A DNA stretch of 64,000 bases from contig OY288145.1 in assembly GCA_958439195.1 (NCBI GenBank), positions 16,568-80,567 of the forward strand, in the 5' to 3' direction. The notes under the pieces are model-generated. The model searched no databases. It was not told where the DNA came from and saw nothing but the letters and a program-made list of their open reading frames with translations. The DNA is from an uncultured Paracoccaceae bacterium (lineage in GTDB: Bacteria > Pseudomonadota > Alphaproteobacteria > Rhodobacterales > Rhodobacteraceae). How positions within the stretch are numbered: the stretch's first letter is position 1; each line of letters starts with the position of its first letter. The translations under genes and the position numbers were made by a program. Below, piece after piece: positions 50,053 to 59,798 of the stretch.

Positions 50053-51561
50053 TCATTCGCCGCGGGGGAAGCGTTTGTTTTCCTCCAGCACGTTCAGGTC
50101 CATGTGGTTGCGCATGTAGCGTTCAGACGCGGCGCGCAGCGGTTGGTGGTCCCAAGGGAAATAGGCCCCGTTGCGCAGGGCTTCATACACCACCCAGCGG
50201 CGGGCCTGGCTTTCGCGGACGGCGGCGTCGTAGGCGGCAAGGTTCCAGCGCGCATCGGCGGTGGCGCGGAACTGGGCAAGGGTATCGGCATGGGCCGGAT
50301 CGGTGGCAAGGTTGGTCCGTTCCGCCGGGTCGGCGGCGAGGTTGAACAGCAGGTCGGGATCGGCGGGGCAGTGGATGTATTTCCAATCGCCCTGTCGCAA
50401 GCAGATCATCGGGGTGATGGTGCCTTCGGCGGCGTATTCCATCGCAACCGGGGTTTGGCGGGCCTGCCCACGGGCCAGGGGCACAAGGTTTTCGCCATCG
50501 GTCCAAGGCAGAATCTCGGCCATGTCGATCCCGGCCAGCGCGCCCAGTGTGGGGGTCACGTCGATGGTGGAAACGGGCGTGTCGATCCGGGCGGGGGGCA
50601 GGCCAGGGGCCGCGATCATCAGGGGAACGCGGGCGGAGCCTTCGAAGAAGTTCATCTTGAACCACAGGCCGCGTTCGCCCAGCATTTCGCCATGATCCGA
50701 CAGAAAGAGGATGATCGCCTCTTGGCGCGTCGCCTCCAGCGTGTCGAGGATTTCGCCGATCTTGGCGTCGACATAGGAGATATTGGCGAAATAGCCCTGA
50801 CGGGCGCGGCGGATATGGGCATCCGTGATGTCAAAGGCGCGCCAGTCGCAGGCATCCATCAGGCGCTGTGAATGGGGGTCTTGATCGGCATAGGCGATGG
50901 CGGCGGGCGGGGTGAGTTCCGGGGCGTTCTCATAGAGATCCCAATATTTGCGCCGCGCGACGAAAGGGTCGTGCGGGTGGGTGAAGCTGACCGTCAGGCA
51001 CCACGGGCGGGCGTCCTGGTCACGGGACAGATCATAGAGTTTCTGCACCGCCTGATGCGCCACATCGTCATCATATTCCAACTGGTTGGTAATTTCGGCC
51101 ACGCCCGCGCCGGTGACAGAGCCGAGGTTGTGATACCACCAGTCGATCCGTTCACCCGGCTTGCGGTAATCAGGGGTCCAGCCGAAATCGGCGGGGTAGA
51201 TGTCGGTAGTGAGGCGTTCCTCAAAACCGTGCAACTGATCGGGACCAACGAAATGCATCTTGCCCGACAGCGCGGTGTGATAGCCCGCGCGGCGCAGGTG
51301 ATGGGCATAGGTCGGGATGTCCGAGGCGAATTCGGCGGCGTTGTCATAGACGCGGGTGCGTTGCGGCAGCGCGCCCGACATGAAGGCCGCGCGGGCGGGC
51401 GCGCAGAGCGGGGACGGGGTGTAGCTGTTGGCGAAACGCACCGACCGTTCGGCCAGTTTGCGCAGGTTGGGCGCGTGCAGAAAGGCGGCCGGGCCATCGG
51501 GAAACAGGGTTCCGGTCAACTGGTCCACCATCAGGATCAGGATATTGGGGCGGTTGGTCAT
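50053..51561 (-). CDS. betC: Choline sulfatase-type arylsulfatase
   Basis: 502-residue alkaline-phosphatase-fold sulfatase. NILILMVDQLTGTLFP binds the metal; the formylglycine motif is PLCAPARAAFMSG with Cys53; SGKMHFVGPDQLHGFEERLTTDIYPADFGWTPDY and SHGE-type LSDHGEMLGERGLWFKMNFFEGSARVPLMI are typical of choline sulfatase, and the C-terminal RRWVVYEALRNGAYFPWDHQP matches the choline-sulfatase tail. Releases choline and sulfate from choline-O-sulfate. No betA, betB or betI is adjacent. Divergent from the CocE operon. Confidence 0.92.
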   Translation of the reverse strand: MTNRPNILILMVDQLTGTLFPDGPAAFLHAPNLRKLAERSVRFANSYTPSPLCAPARAAFMSGALPQRTRVYDNAAEFASDIPTYAHHLRRAGYHTALSGKMHFVGPDQLHGFEERLTTDIYPADFGWTPDYRKPGERIDWWYHNLGSVTGAGVAEITNQLEYDDDVAHQAVQKLYDLSRDQDARPWCLTVSFTHPHDPFVARRKYWDLYENAPELTPPAAIAYADQDPHSQRLMDACDWRAFDITDAHIRRARQGYFANISYVDAKIGEILDTLEATRQEAIILFLSDHGEMLGERGLWFKMNFFEGSARVPLMIAAPGLPPARIDTPVSTIDVTPTLGALAGIDMAEILPWTDGENLVPLARGQARQTPVAMEYAAEGTITPMICLRQGDWKYIHCPADPDLLFNLAADPAERTNLATDPAHADTLAQFRATADARWNLAAYDAAVRESQARRWVVYEALRNGAYFPWDHQPLRAASERYMRNHMDLNVLEENKRFPRGE

Positions 51562-51818
51562 GGCAGGCTCCGGCGATCTATGCCGGTGCAGGCTATGTCA
51601 GGGCGCCGGGGGCAGATAGCGCTGATGCGCCCTGTCGATGGCTTCAGCCGACATTGCCGGTGCGGTGTGGGCGCGCTGGGGGCTTGGGTCTACGGAGGAT
51701 GAGCCTGTGTGGCGCGTTTCCTTGCGCCGTGTCGCGTTCGGTGGATCGAGGGGCGGGAACGGGCGCGGCGCGGCGGTGGGCTTGGCCTTTGATGCGCGCA
51801 CCAGAAGGAGCGCGGCGC

Positions 51819-53840
51819 ATGACCATTCGCACGGAATTCCCCTGCCAGATCATCGAGCATGAGGATATGGGGATTGTGATGCCCGACGGCTGCCGCCTGT
51901 CGGCGCGGGTCTGGCTGCCGGTGGATGCCGAGGCGCGTCCGGTGCCGGCGGTTCTGGAATATATCCCCTATCGCAAGCGCGACGGAACCTTGCCGCGCGA
52001 TGAGATGATGCATCCCTATGTGGCGGGCCACGGCTATGCCTGCGTGCGGGTCGACATGCGCGGCAATGGCGATTCCGAAGGGCTGATGACGGATGAATAC
52101 ACGCAAGCCGAAATGGATGATGCGGTTGCCGTGATCGACTGGCTGTCGCGTCAGCGGTGGTGCAGCGGTGCGGTGGGGATGATGGGCAAAAGCTGGGGCG
52201 GGTTCAACTGCCTGCAGGCGGCGTTCAACCAGCCCCCGGCGTTGAAGGCGGTGGTGTCGGTCTGTTCGACCACTGACCGCTTTGCCGATGACATCCATTT
52301 CAAGGGCGGCTGCCTGCTGGGCGAGAACTTTGGCTGGGGGGCGGTGATGCTGTCTTTTTCCAGCCGCCCGCCGGACCCCGTGCTGCGCCCGGACTGGCGC
52401 GAGATGTGGCTGGAGCGGCTGGAGCATGAACCCTGGCTTGCCCCGCGCTGGGCCGCGTTGCAGGAGCGGGGGGAGTATTGGAAGCACGGATCGGTGGGCG
52501 AGGATTATGCCCGGATGCAGACGCCGGTTCTGATCTGGGGCGGATGGGCCGACAATTACATGAACACCGTGGCGCATCTGGTGGAAAATGTGCCTGCGCC
52601 CTGCAAGGGGATCGTAGGGCCGTGGGTGCATCAATACCCCCATACTGCCGTTCCCGGCCCGCAGATCGGGTTCTTGCAGGTGGCGCTGCGGTGGTGGGAT
52701 CGGTGGTTGAAGGGGATTGCGAACGGGGCCGAGGATGACCCCGCCTACCGCGTGTGGATGATGGACAGCGCCGCGCCGGACGCCAGCGCGCGGCACAGGC
52801 CGGGGCATTGGGTGGCCGAGGCAGAGTGGCCATCGCCGCGTGTGACGCGGGAGGCGTGGACCCTGATGCCGGGGCGCGCGGGGGCGGCGTCGCATGGGTC
52901 TTTGGGCCAAGGTGAAACAGCAGGTTTCGCCATGCCCATCGCCACGCCGCAGCATCTGGGTTTGCAGGCGGGCGAGTTCTTTCCGATGGGGCTGAATGCC
53001 GAAATGCCGGGGGACCAGCGCGAGGATGACGCGATGTCGGTCTGTTTCGATGGCGATCCGCTGGTCGAGGGGATGGACCTGCTGGGCGCGGCGCGGGTGA
53101 CGTTGCGCCTGTCAAGCGACCGCCCGCTGGGATTTGTGGTGGCGCGGTTGTGCGATGTGGGACCGGATGGTGCATCGGTGCGCATCGCGCATGGGATGCT
53201 GAACCTGTGCCATCGTGACAGTATGGAACGCCCTGCACCGATGGTGCCGGGGGAGGCGGTGACGGTGGCCTTTGACCTTGACCAGATGGCCTATCGGGTA
53301 GCCCCCGGCCATCATCTGCGGCTGGCGCTGTCGAACAGTTACTGGCCGTTTGTCTGGCCGTCGCCTGAGGCGGGGGTGGTGACGGTGACCGGGGGAAGCC
53401 TGCATCTGCCTGTGCATGCGGGGAGCGAACCGGAATGGGTGCCGCCGCCTGCGGAACATGCCGCGCCGTGGAACAACCGGGTGATCCGCCCCGGCAAGAC
53501 GCGGCGGTTTGTCGAACGCGACCTGATCCGCGGCCTGTATGCGATGGTGGTCGAGGATGATCTGGGCGATGCCGAGAACCTGACGCACGGGCTGTGTTCG
53601 GGCGAGACGATGAGCGAGCGGTGGGAGATTGATCCGGCTGATCCGCTGTCGGCGCGGGCGGTGCATGTTTGGGAGCAGCGCCTGTCGCGGGGCGACTGGT
53701 CGGTGCGCACACGGGCCGAGGCGGAGATGACGGGCGCCGCAGACGAATTGCGGATGAAAGCCGTGTTGCGGGCCTGGGAAGGCGACCGTTTGGTGTTTGA
53801 ACGCAACTGGGATGACCGCGTCGCGCGGAGGTTCGTCTGA
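51819..53840 (+). CDS. CocE/NonD family hydrolase (X-Pro dipeptidyl-peptidase-like)
   Basis: 673-residue S15-type esterase/acylase. N-terminal alpha/beta-hydrolase core: MPDGCRLSARVWLP, EYIPYRKRDGT, YACVRVDMRGNGDSEG, MMGKSWGGFNCLQ (nucleophile Ser), WADNYMNTVAHL (Asp) and GPWVHQYPH (His), followed by the jelly-roll domain (about 390-670). Substrates of relatives are acyl esters, beta-lactam side chains or X-Pro peptides. ATG 51819 follows AGAAGGAG; longer frames lack features. It is first of a 51819-59796 unit with a peptide ABC transporter, suggesting hydrolysis of an imported compound. No signal peptide, so cytoplasmic. Confidence 0.9.
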   Translation: MTIRTEFPCQIIEHEDMGIVMPDGCRLSARVWLPVDAEARPVPAVLEYIPYRKRDGTLPRDEMMHPYVAGHGYACVRVDMRGNGDSEGLMTDEYTQAEMDDAVAVIDWLSRQRWCSGAVGMMGKSWGGFNCLQAAFNQPPALKAVVSVCSTTDRFADDIHFKGGCLLGENFGWGAVMLSFSSRPPDPVLRPDWREMWLERLEHEPWLAPRWAALQERGEYWKHGSVGEDYARMQTPVLIWGGWADNYMNTVAHLVENVPAPCKGIVGPWVHQYPHTAVPGPQIGFLQVALRWWDRWLKGIANGAEDDPAYRVWMMDSAAPDASARHRPGHWVAEAEWPSPRVTREAWTLMPGRAGAASHGSLGQGETAGFAMPIATPQHLGLQAGEFFPMGLNAEMPGDQREDDAMSVCFDGDPLVEGMDLLGAARVTLRLSSDRPLGFVVARLCDVGPDGASVRIAHGMLNLCHRDSMERPAPMVPGEAVTVAFDLDQMAYRVAPGHHLRLALSNSYWPFVWPSPEAGVVTVTGGSLHLPVHAGSEPEWVPPPAEHAAPWNNRVIRPGKTRRFVERDLIRGLYAMVVEDDLGDAENLTHGLCSGETMSERWEIDPADPLSARAVHVWEQRLSRGDWSVRTRAEAEMTGAADELRMKAVLRAWEGDRLVFERNWDDRVARRFV

Positions 53841-53962
53841 AATTCGTGACGCAAGAATGGGAGAAAACCTTTGCCCGCACAGGGATTCGCGGGTTACTGA
53901 TTGGGTAATCAACAAAAACGGACGGGCAAAAAGCCCCGTTCGACACCAGGGAGACCGACAGA

Positions 53963-55552
53963 ATGAACACTGAATTCGACTATCTGCTGAAGCGTGCCGC
54001 GCGTGGCATGATGAGCCGCCGTGAGTTTGTGGGCCGTGCCTCGGCTTTGGGGATTTCGGCAGCGATGGCGAATACGCTGCTGGCATCCGCCGCGCAGGCG
54101 CAGGAGCCGGTGAAGGGTGGCGTGATTCGGGCCGGGGTGTCCGGTGGGGAATCGACCAACTCGCTTGATCCGGCGCTGGCGGCATCGCCCGCACCTTTTG
54201 CGGTCAGCATGCTTTGGGGCGAGATGCTGGTGATCGTGAACGAAAAGGGTGAAGTGGAACCCCGCGTCGCGGAAGAAATTTCTTCGAATGCCGATGCGAC
54301 GGAATGGAAGTTCAAGATCCGGTCGGGCGTGGAATTCCACGACGGCAAGACGGTCACCGCCGAGGATGTGGTGGCCACGCTGAAGCGTCACACGGATGAA
54401 AAGGCGCAGTCGGGCGCTCTTGGCATCGTGCAGGGTATTTCCGAGATGACGTCAGAGGGTGACATGGTCACGCTGAAGCTGGCGTCGGCGAATGCCGACC
54501 TGCCTTTCCTGCTTGCCGATTATCACCTGCAGATCCAGCCGGGTGGTGGCTATGACAACCCGAATGCCGGGATCGGGGCTGGCCCCTATAAGGTGGTGTC
54601 GTTTGAACCGGGCGTTCGTGTGGTGTTCGAGCGGCATGCCAACTATTTCGACAACACGATTGGCCATGCAGACGGTGCAGAGATCCTTGTGATCAACGAC
54701 AACACCGCCCGGACGGCGGCGCTGCAATCCGGTCAGGTCCACATGATCAACCGGGTCGATCCCAAGATCGTGGAGCTGTTGACGGGTGTGCCGGGCGTTT
54801 CCATCGAACGGGCGGCCGGTCGTGGGCATTATGTGTTCATCATGCATGCCGATACGGCGCCCTTCGACAACAACGATCTGCGGATGGCGCTGAAATATGC
54901 GATCAACCGTCAGGAGTTGGTGGACAAGATCCTTGGCGGGTTCGGGTCGGTCGGTAACGACTTTCCGATCAACGCCGCCTATCCCTATTTCGACGCGTCG
55001 ATCCCGCAGCGGGAATTCGATCTGGCCAAGGCCGCGGAGCATTACAAGGCATCGGGCCATGACGGTTCGCCCATCATCCTGCGCACGGCACCCGGTGCCT
55101 TCCCCGGCGCGGTGGAAGCGGCGCAACTGTTCCAGCAATCTGCTGCCGCAGCGGGTATCCCGCTGGAGGTGAAGGTGGAGCCGGATGACGGCTACTGGTC
55201 CAACGTCTGGAACGTAGAGCCGTTCTGCGCCAGCTATTGGGGCGGACGTCCGGTGCAGGATCAGATGTATTCCACGGCCTATGCCTCGACCGCGGACTGG
55301 AACGACACGCGGTTCAAGAATGCCCGCTTTGACGAGCTGCTGGTCGCGGCGCGGGGCGAGTTGGACGGCGAAAAGCGCAAGGCCATGTATTCGGAAATGG
55401 CCATGCTTGTGCGGGACGAAGGCGGCGTGATCTGCCCGATGTTCAACGAGTTTGTCGAAGCACGCCGCGCCGAGGTTGGCGGCTGGTTCGTCGACCCGAC
55501 GCATGAGCTTATGAATGGGCGTGCGCTGGCCAAGTGCTGGCTGAACGCCTGA
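53963..55552 (+). CDS. Peptide/opine-type ABC transporter substrate-binding protein
   Basis: 529-residue family 5 (DppA/OppA-like) binding protein. The twin-arginine signal SRREFVGRASALGISAAMANTLLASAAQAQ (residues 18-47) precedes the mature domain: GGVIRAGVSGGESTNSLDPALA, VEPRVAEEISSNADATEWKFKIRSGVEFHDGKTVTAEDVVATL, GAGPYKVVSFEPG and FNEFVEARRAEVGGWFVDP. Export by Tat implies folding before secretion. First gene of a complete uptake system with the next three genes. Substrate not predictable, though a peptide or amino-acid ester fits the CocE neighbour. Confidence 0.93.
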   Translation: MNTEFDYLLKRAARGMMSRREFVGRASALGISAAMANTLLASAAQAQEPVKGGVIRAGVSGGESTNSLDPALAASPAPFAVSMLWGEMLVIVNEKGEVEPRVAEEISSNADATEWKFKIRSGVEFHDGKTVTAEDVVATLKRHTDEKAQSGALGIVQGISEMTSEGDMVTLKLASANADLPFLLADYHLQIQPGGGYDNPNAGIGAGPYKVVSFEPGVRVVFERHANYFDNTIGHADGAEILVINDNTARTAALQSGQVHMINRVDPKIVELLTGVPGVSIERAAGRGHYVFIMHADTAPFDNNDLRMALKYAINRQELVDKILGGFGSVGNDFPINAAYPYFDASIPQREFDLAKAAEHYKASGHDGSPIILRTAPGAFPGAVEAAQLFQQSAAAAGIPLEVKVEPDDGYWSNVWNVEPFCASYWGGRPVQDQMYSTAYASTADWNDTRFKNARFDELLVAARGELDGEKRKAMYSEMAMLVRDEGGVICPMFNEFVEARRAEVGGWFVDPTHELMNGRALAKCWLNA

Positions 55553-55567
55553 TCGGGGCAGTGCAAG

Positions 55568-56524
55568 GTGCATCCTGTCCTTAAACTCGTGGCCCAGCGA
55601 CTTACGCTGGGCCTGCTGCTGCTTTTTGCAGTTTCACTGCTGATCTTTATTGGCACCGAGGCGCTGCCGGGGGATGTGGCGCAGGCAATCCTTGGCCAAT
55701 CGGCCACGCCCGAGGCTTTGGCGAACCTGCGGGAATCGCTGGGGTTGAACCGGCCCGCCTATGTGCGGTTCTTTGAGTGGCTGGGGGGTATCCTGACCGG
55801 GGATTTCGGCGTGGCGCTGACCAATGGGCAGGATATTGGGCAGGCTATCGGGCAGAGGTTGGGGAATACGCTGTTCCTTGCGTCCTGCGCCGCGGCGATT
55901 TCGGTGCCGCTGGCCATTCTGCTGGGTCTGGTGGCGGCGCGGTATAACGGGCGCTGGCCGGACAAGGTGATTTCCGGGATCACGCTGTCGACGATTTCGC
56001 TGCCGGAATTCGTGGCGGCCTATTTCGTGATTTTCCTGCTGACACAGGTCATTCCGATCTTTCAGCCGGTGGCGATGGTGTTTCCGGGCATGTCCTTTCT
56101 GGACCGGTTGCAGGCCGTGGCCCTGCCGGTGATCGTGCTGGTTCTGGTGGTGCTGGCCCATATGATGCGGATGACGCGGGCGGCGATCCTGAACGTGATG
56201 CAATCTGCCTATATCGAGACGGCGGAATTGAAGGGGCTGTCGCCGATGCGGGTGATCTGGCAGCACGCCTTTCCCAATGCCATTGCGCCGATCATTTCGG
56301 TGGTGGTGTTGAACCTGGCCTATCTGGTGGTGGGGGTGGTCGTGGTGGAGGTGGTGTTCGGCTATAATGCGCTGGGGCAATACCTTGTGGATCATGTGTC
56401 CAAGCGTGACCTGCCGGTGGTGCAGGCGGTGGGGTTGATCTTTGCCGCCGTCTATATCGGGCTGAACATTCTGGCGGATGTGATTTCCATCATCGCCAAT
56501 CCGCGATTGAGGCACCCGAAATGA
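55568..56524 (+). CDS. ABC transporter permease, DppB type
   Basis: 318 residues, six membrane helices with N-terminal LTLGLLLLFAVSLLIFIGTEALPGDVA and the EAA loop RAAILNVMQSAYIETAELKGLSPMRVIWQHAFPNAIAPI typical of DppB/OppB. The start is GTG 55568, preceded by CAAGG. It lies 15 bases after the binding protein, and its stop overlaps the next permease (ATGA at 56521). Confidence 0.93.
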   Translation: MHPVLKLVAQRLTLGLLLLFAVSLLIFIGTEALPGDVAQAILGQSATPEALANLRESLGLNRPAYVRFFEWLGGILTGDFGVALTNGQDIGQAIGQRLGNTLFLASCAAAISVPLAILLGLVAARYNGRWPDKVISGITLSTISLPEFVAAYFVIFLLTQVIPIFQPVAMVFPGMSFLDRLQAVALPVIVLVLVVLAHMMRMTRAAILNVMQSAYIETAELKGLSPMRVIWQHAFPNAIAPIISVVVLNLAYLVVGVVVVEVVFGYNALGQYLVDHVSKRDLPVVQAVGLIFAAVYIGLNILADVISIIANPRLRHPK

Positions 56525-57336
56525 AGATGCCGATTTCTGCAATGATCGGGCTGGTGCTGACGGGGGCTTTCTTGTTTTGCGCCGTATTCGCCCAATGGAT
56601 TTCGCCCTATCCGCTGGATGCCGTGATCGGCGGTGTCTGGGAGGCACCGTCAGAGCGGCACTGGCTGGGAACCGACACGATTGGCCGCGATATTCTAAGC
56701 CGGATGATCCACGGCGGGCAGATCACGATCTTTGTGGCGCTGGCGTCATCGCTGTTGTCCTTTGGGCTGGGGTCATTCCTTGGGTTCATGGCGGCGGTCA
56801 GCGGGGGCTGGGTCGATCAAGGGCTAAGCCGTTTGGTCGATCTGATGATGGCCATTCCGTCGCTGATCGTGGCGCTGGTGGTGCTGTCGGTGCTGCCCAT
56901 CAACCTGACGGTGCTGATCCTGATCATGGGCTTGCTGGATTCGACGCGGGTGTTCCGCCTGTCGCGTGCTGTGGCGATGGACATTACGGTGATGGATTAC
57001 GTCGAGGCGGCAAAGTTGCGTGGGGAAGGGCAATCCTGGATCATCTTTCGGGAGATTTTGCCCAATGCCCTGTCACCTTTGGTGGCAGAGTTCGGGCTGC
57101 GGTTCATCTTTGCGGTGCTGTTCATTTCCACGCTGTCCTTCCTTGGCCTTGGTATTCAGCCGCCGCTGGCGGATTGGGGTGGGATGGTAAAGGAAAACAA
57201 GGATGGGCTGATCTATGGCAAGGCGGCGGCCTTGATGCCTGCGCTGGCCATCGCGCTGTTGGCGATTTCCGTGAACCTCGTTGCCGACTGGATCCTGTCG
57301 CGCACGACAAGCCTGAAGGGGGGACGCGGTGGCTGA
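56521..57336 (+). CDS. ABC transporter permease, DppC type
   Basis: 271 residues, about six helices: ISAMIGLVLTGAFLFCAVFAQWISPYP, HWLGTDTIGRDILSRMIHGGQI (DppC signature), the EAA loop MDYVEAAKLRGEGQSWIIFREILPNALSPLV and SFLGLGIQPPLADWGGMV. Pairs with the DppB-type permease. The ATPase gene starts at GTG 57329, inside its last codons. Confidence 0.93.
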   Translation: MKMPISAMIGLVLTGAFLFCAVFAQWISPYPLDAVIGGVWEAPSERHWLGTDTIGRDILSRMIHGGQITIFVALASSLLSFGLGSFLGFMAAVSGGWVDQGLSRLVDLMMAIPSLIVALVVLSVLPINLTVLILIMGLLDSTRVFRLSRAVAMDITVMDYVEAAKLRGEGQSWIIFREILPNALSPLVAEFGLRFIFAVLFISTLSFLGLGIQPPLADWGGMVKENKDGLIYGKAAALMPALAIALLAISVNLVADWILSRTTSLKGGRGG

Positions 57337-58960
57337 TCTGCTTGAGATACGGAACCTGCGGATCGAGGCGACCAGCTATCCGCCGGGCGAGGCGCCACGC
57401 GATGTGGTGCTGGTGGATGATGTGTCGGTCAGCGTGGCCAAGGGCAAGGTGCTGGGCCTGATCGGGGAATCCGGGGCCGGGAAATCGACCATCGGGCTGT
57501 CGGCTATGGCCTATGGCCGGGGCGGGGTGCGCCTGACGGGGGGCGAGATCCTGCTGAACGGGCGCAACATCCGGGGTATGAATGCGTCCGGGCTGCGGGC
57601 CTTGCGCGGGCGCGAAGTCACCTATGTGGCGCAATCGGCGGCGGCGGCGTTCAACCCGGCCAAGCGGTTGATGGAACAGGTGATCGAGACATCGCTGATT
57701 CATGGCATCATGGGCCGGGCCGAGGCCGAGAAGCGGGCGGTCATGCTGTTTGCCAAGCTGGGCCTGCCGAACCCGGAAAGTTTCGGGACGCGCTATCCGC
57801 ATCAGGTATCGGGCGGGCAGTTGCAGCGGGCGATGACGGCGATGGCGCTGTGCCCAAAGCCGGATCTGGTGATCTTTGACGAACCGACCACCGCGCTGGA
57901 TGTGACAACGCAGATCGAGGTGCTGGCCGCGATCAAGGATGCGATCCACGATACCGGGGTGGCGGCGCTGTATATCACACATGATCTGGCCGTGGTGGCG
58001 CAGGTTGCGGATGACATTCTGGTGCTGCGGCACGGGAAGAAGGTGGAATACGGCCCGGTGAAGCAGATCATCACCGCCCCGCATGAAGACTATACCCGCG
58101 CGCTGGTTTCCGTCCGGTCGATCGACCATGTGGAAAAGGCCGAGGCACCGCCGATCCTTTCGGTGCAGAATGTGACCGCGCGCTATTCGGGCACGAATTT
58201 CGACGTGCTGAAGAATGTCACGGTTGATCTGCCTGCGGGGCAGACGCTGGCCGTGGTGGGGGAAAGCGGATCGGGGAAATCGACGCTGGCGCGGGCGATT
58301 ACGGGCCTGCTGCCGCCCAGTCAGGGGCGCATCACCTTTGCCGGGCGCACGCTGAATGCGGCGTTGAAGGACCGCAGCAAGGATGATCTGCGCGAGTTGC
58401 AGATGATCTATCAGATGGCGGATGTGGCGATGAACCCGCGCCAGACGGTGGGCACGATCATCGGGCGGCCGCTGGAGTTCTATTTCGGCATGACGGGCGA
58501 GGCAAAGCGCAAGCGTGTGCAGGAATTGCTGGACCAGATCGAGATGGGGAAGGGCTATATCGACCGCTATCCCGCCGAACTGTCGGGCGGGCAGAAGCAG
58601 CGGGTCTGCATTGCCCGCGCGCTGGCGGCAAAGCCCAAGCTGATCATCTGTGATGAGGTGACATCGGCGCTGGACCCGCTGGTGGCGGATGGCATCCTGA
58701 AGCTGCTTTTGAACCTTCAGGCGCAAGAGCATGTGGCCTATCTGTTCATCACCCACGATCTGGCGACGGTGAAGGCCATCGCCGACAAAATCGCGGTGAT
58801 GTATCGGGGGCAGGTGGTGCGGTATGGGTCAAAGACCGATGTGCTGACACCACCGTTTGACGACTATACCGACCTGTTGCTGTCTTCGGTGCCAGAGATG
58901 GAACTGGGGTGGCTGGAAAGCGTCTTGGCACGCCGAAAGATGGAAAGCGCCGGGAATTGA
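57329..58960 (+). CDS. Fused dual ABC ATPase (DppD-DppF type)
   Basis: 543 residues with two ATPase domains in one chain. Domain 1: Walker A GESGAGKST near residues 46-54, signature VSGGQLQRAMTAMAL, Walker B LVIFDEPTTALD. Domain 2: Walker A GESGSGKST near 310-318, signature LSGGQKQRVCIARAL near 415-429, Walker B LIICDEVTSALD. It powers the peptide importer. GTG start overlaps the permease; the stop TGA overlaps the next ATG (TGATG). Confidence 0.93.
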   Translation: MADLLEIRNLRIEATSYPPGEAPRDVVLVDDVSVSVAKGKVLGLIGESGAGKSTIGLSAMAYGRGGVRLTGGEILLNGRNIRGMNASGLRALRGREVTYVAQSAAAAFNPAKRLMEQVIETSLIHGIMGRAEAEKRAVMLFAKLGLPNPESFGTRYPHQVSGGQLQRAMTAMALCPKPDLVIFDEPTTALDVTTQIEVLAAIKDAIHDTGVAALYITHDLAVVAQVADDILVLRHGKKVEYGPVKQIITAPHEDYTRALVSVRSIDHVEKAEAPPILSVQNVTARYSGTNFDVLKNVTVDLPAGQTLAVVGESGSGKSTLARAITGLLPPSQGRITFAGRTLNAALKDRSKDDLRELQMIYQMADVAMNPRQTVGTIIGRPLEFYFGMTGEAKRKRVQELLDQIEMGKGYIDRYPAELSGGQKQRVCIARALAAKPKLIICDEVTSALDPLVADGILKLLLNLQAQEHVAYLFITHDLATVKAIADKIAVMYRGQVVRYGSKTDVLTPPFDDYTDLLLSSVPEMELGWLESVLARRKMESAGN

Positions 58961-59796
58961 TGGCGCGCAAGCTGCTGCTGATCATCATCGACGGGGTGCC
59001 GTATCGCAACTGGCGGCGGCTGTTCGGCAATCTGGAGGGCTGGGTGCAATCGGGCGAGGCGCGGGTGTGGCGGATGCGGGCGGTGCTGCCATCCACCTCG
59101 GCCTCGTGTTATGCGTCGATCCATACGGGGGTGCCGCCACAGGTGCATGGCATCTGGGGCAATCAGGCGGTGCGCAAGATTGACCTGCCGGATGTGTTTT
59201 CCGAACTGTCCAAGGCGGGGCGGCGGACGGGGGCGGTGACGCATTCCTTCTGGTCGGAATTCTTTCAGCGTGCGCCGTTCGATACGGTGCGTGACATTGA
59301 ATATGATGAGGAGGCGGGGCCGATCCATCATGGGCGGTTTCACACGATGGCGGGTTATGGTCAGGACAACCAGATGACCCCGTCAGACCATGACATGTTC
59401 GCCACGCTGACCCGTTTGTGCGAGGTGAAGGGGATTGATTACGGCATCTATCATTCCTGCACGCTGGACAGCATGGGGCATCGGTTTTTCCATGACTGTG
59501 CGCAGATGGACCATGCCTGCTATCTGCTGGATGAACAGTTGGCGCCGTTCATCCACCGCTGGCGGAATGCCGGATATGAGGTGATTGTCACCGCCGATCA
59601 CGGGCAGGATGCGCGCGGCCATCATGGCGGCACGGGCGAGTTGCAGCAGGATGTCGCGTTTTACTATTTCGGCGGGTCCGACATGCCTGCGGGCGATGTC
59701 GTGCTGGATCAGTTGGCGCTGGCCCCATCCATTCTGACACGGATGGGGGTGCCGGTGCCGTCCACCATGAAGGCAGCACCCTTTATGGTGGGGTAA
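58960..59796 (+). CDS. Alkaline phosphatase family phosphodiesterase (NPP-like)
   Basis: 278-residue type I phosphodiesterase/nucleotide pyrophosphatase-like protein. Metal/nucleophile region LLLIIIDGVPYRNW (Asp in residues 5-18) and LPSTSASCYASIHTGVPPQVHGIWGN (nucleophile likely in the ST-rich stretch), later SCTLDSMGHRFFHD and VIVTADHGQDARGHHGGTGELQQDVAFYYFG with the His/Asp metal ligands. Cytoplasmic (no signal). The ATG shares a base with the ATPase stop, so it belongs to the transporter operon: it may act on a phosphate or phosphonate ester in the imported compound. Confidence 0.88.
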   Translation: MARKLLLIIIDGVPYRNWRRLFGNLEGWVQSGEARVWRMRAVLPSTSASCYASIHTGVPPQVHGIWGNQAVRKIDLPDVFSELSKAGRRTGAVTHSFWSEFFQRAPFDTVRDIEYDEEAGPIHHGRFHTMAGYGQDNQMTPSDHDMFATLTRLCEVKGIDYGIYHSCTLDSMGHRFFHDCAQMDHACYLLDEQLAPFIHRWRNAGYEVIVTADHGQDARGHHGGTGELQQDVAFYYFGGSDMPAGDVVLDQLALAPSILTRMGVPVPSTMKAAPFMVG

Positions 59797-59798
59797 GG

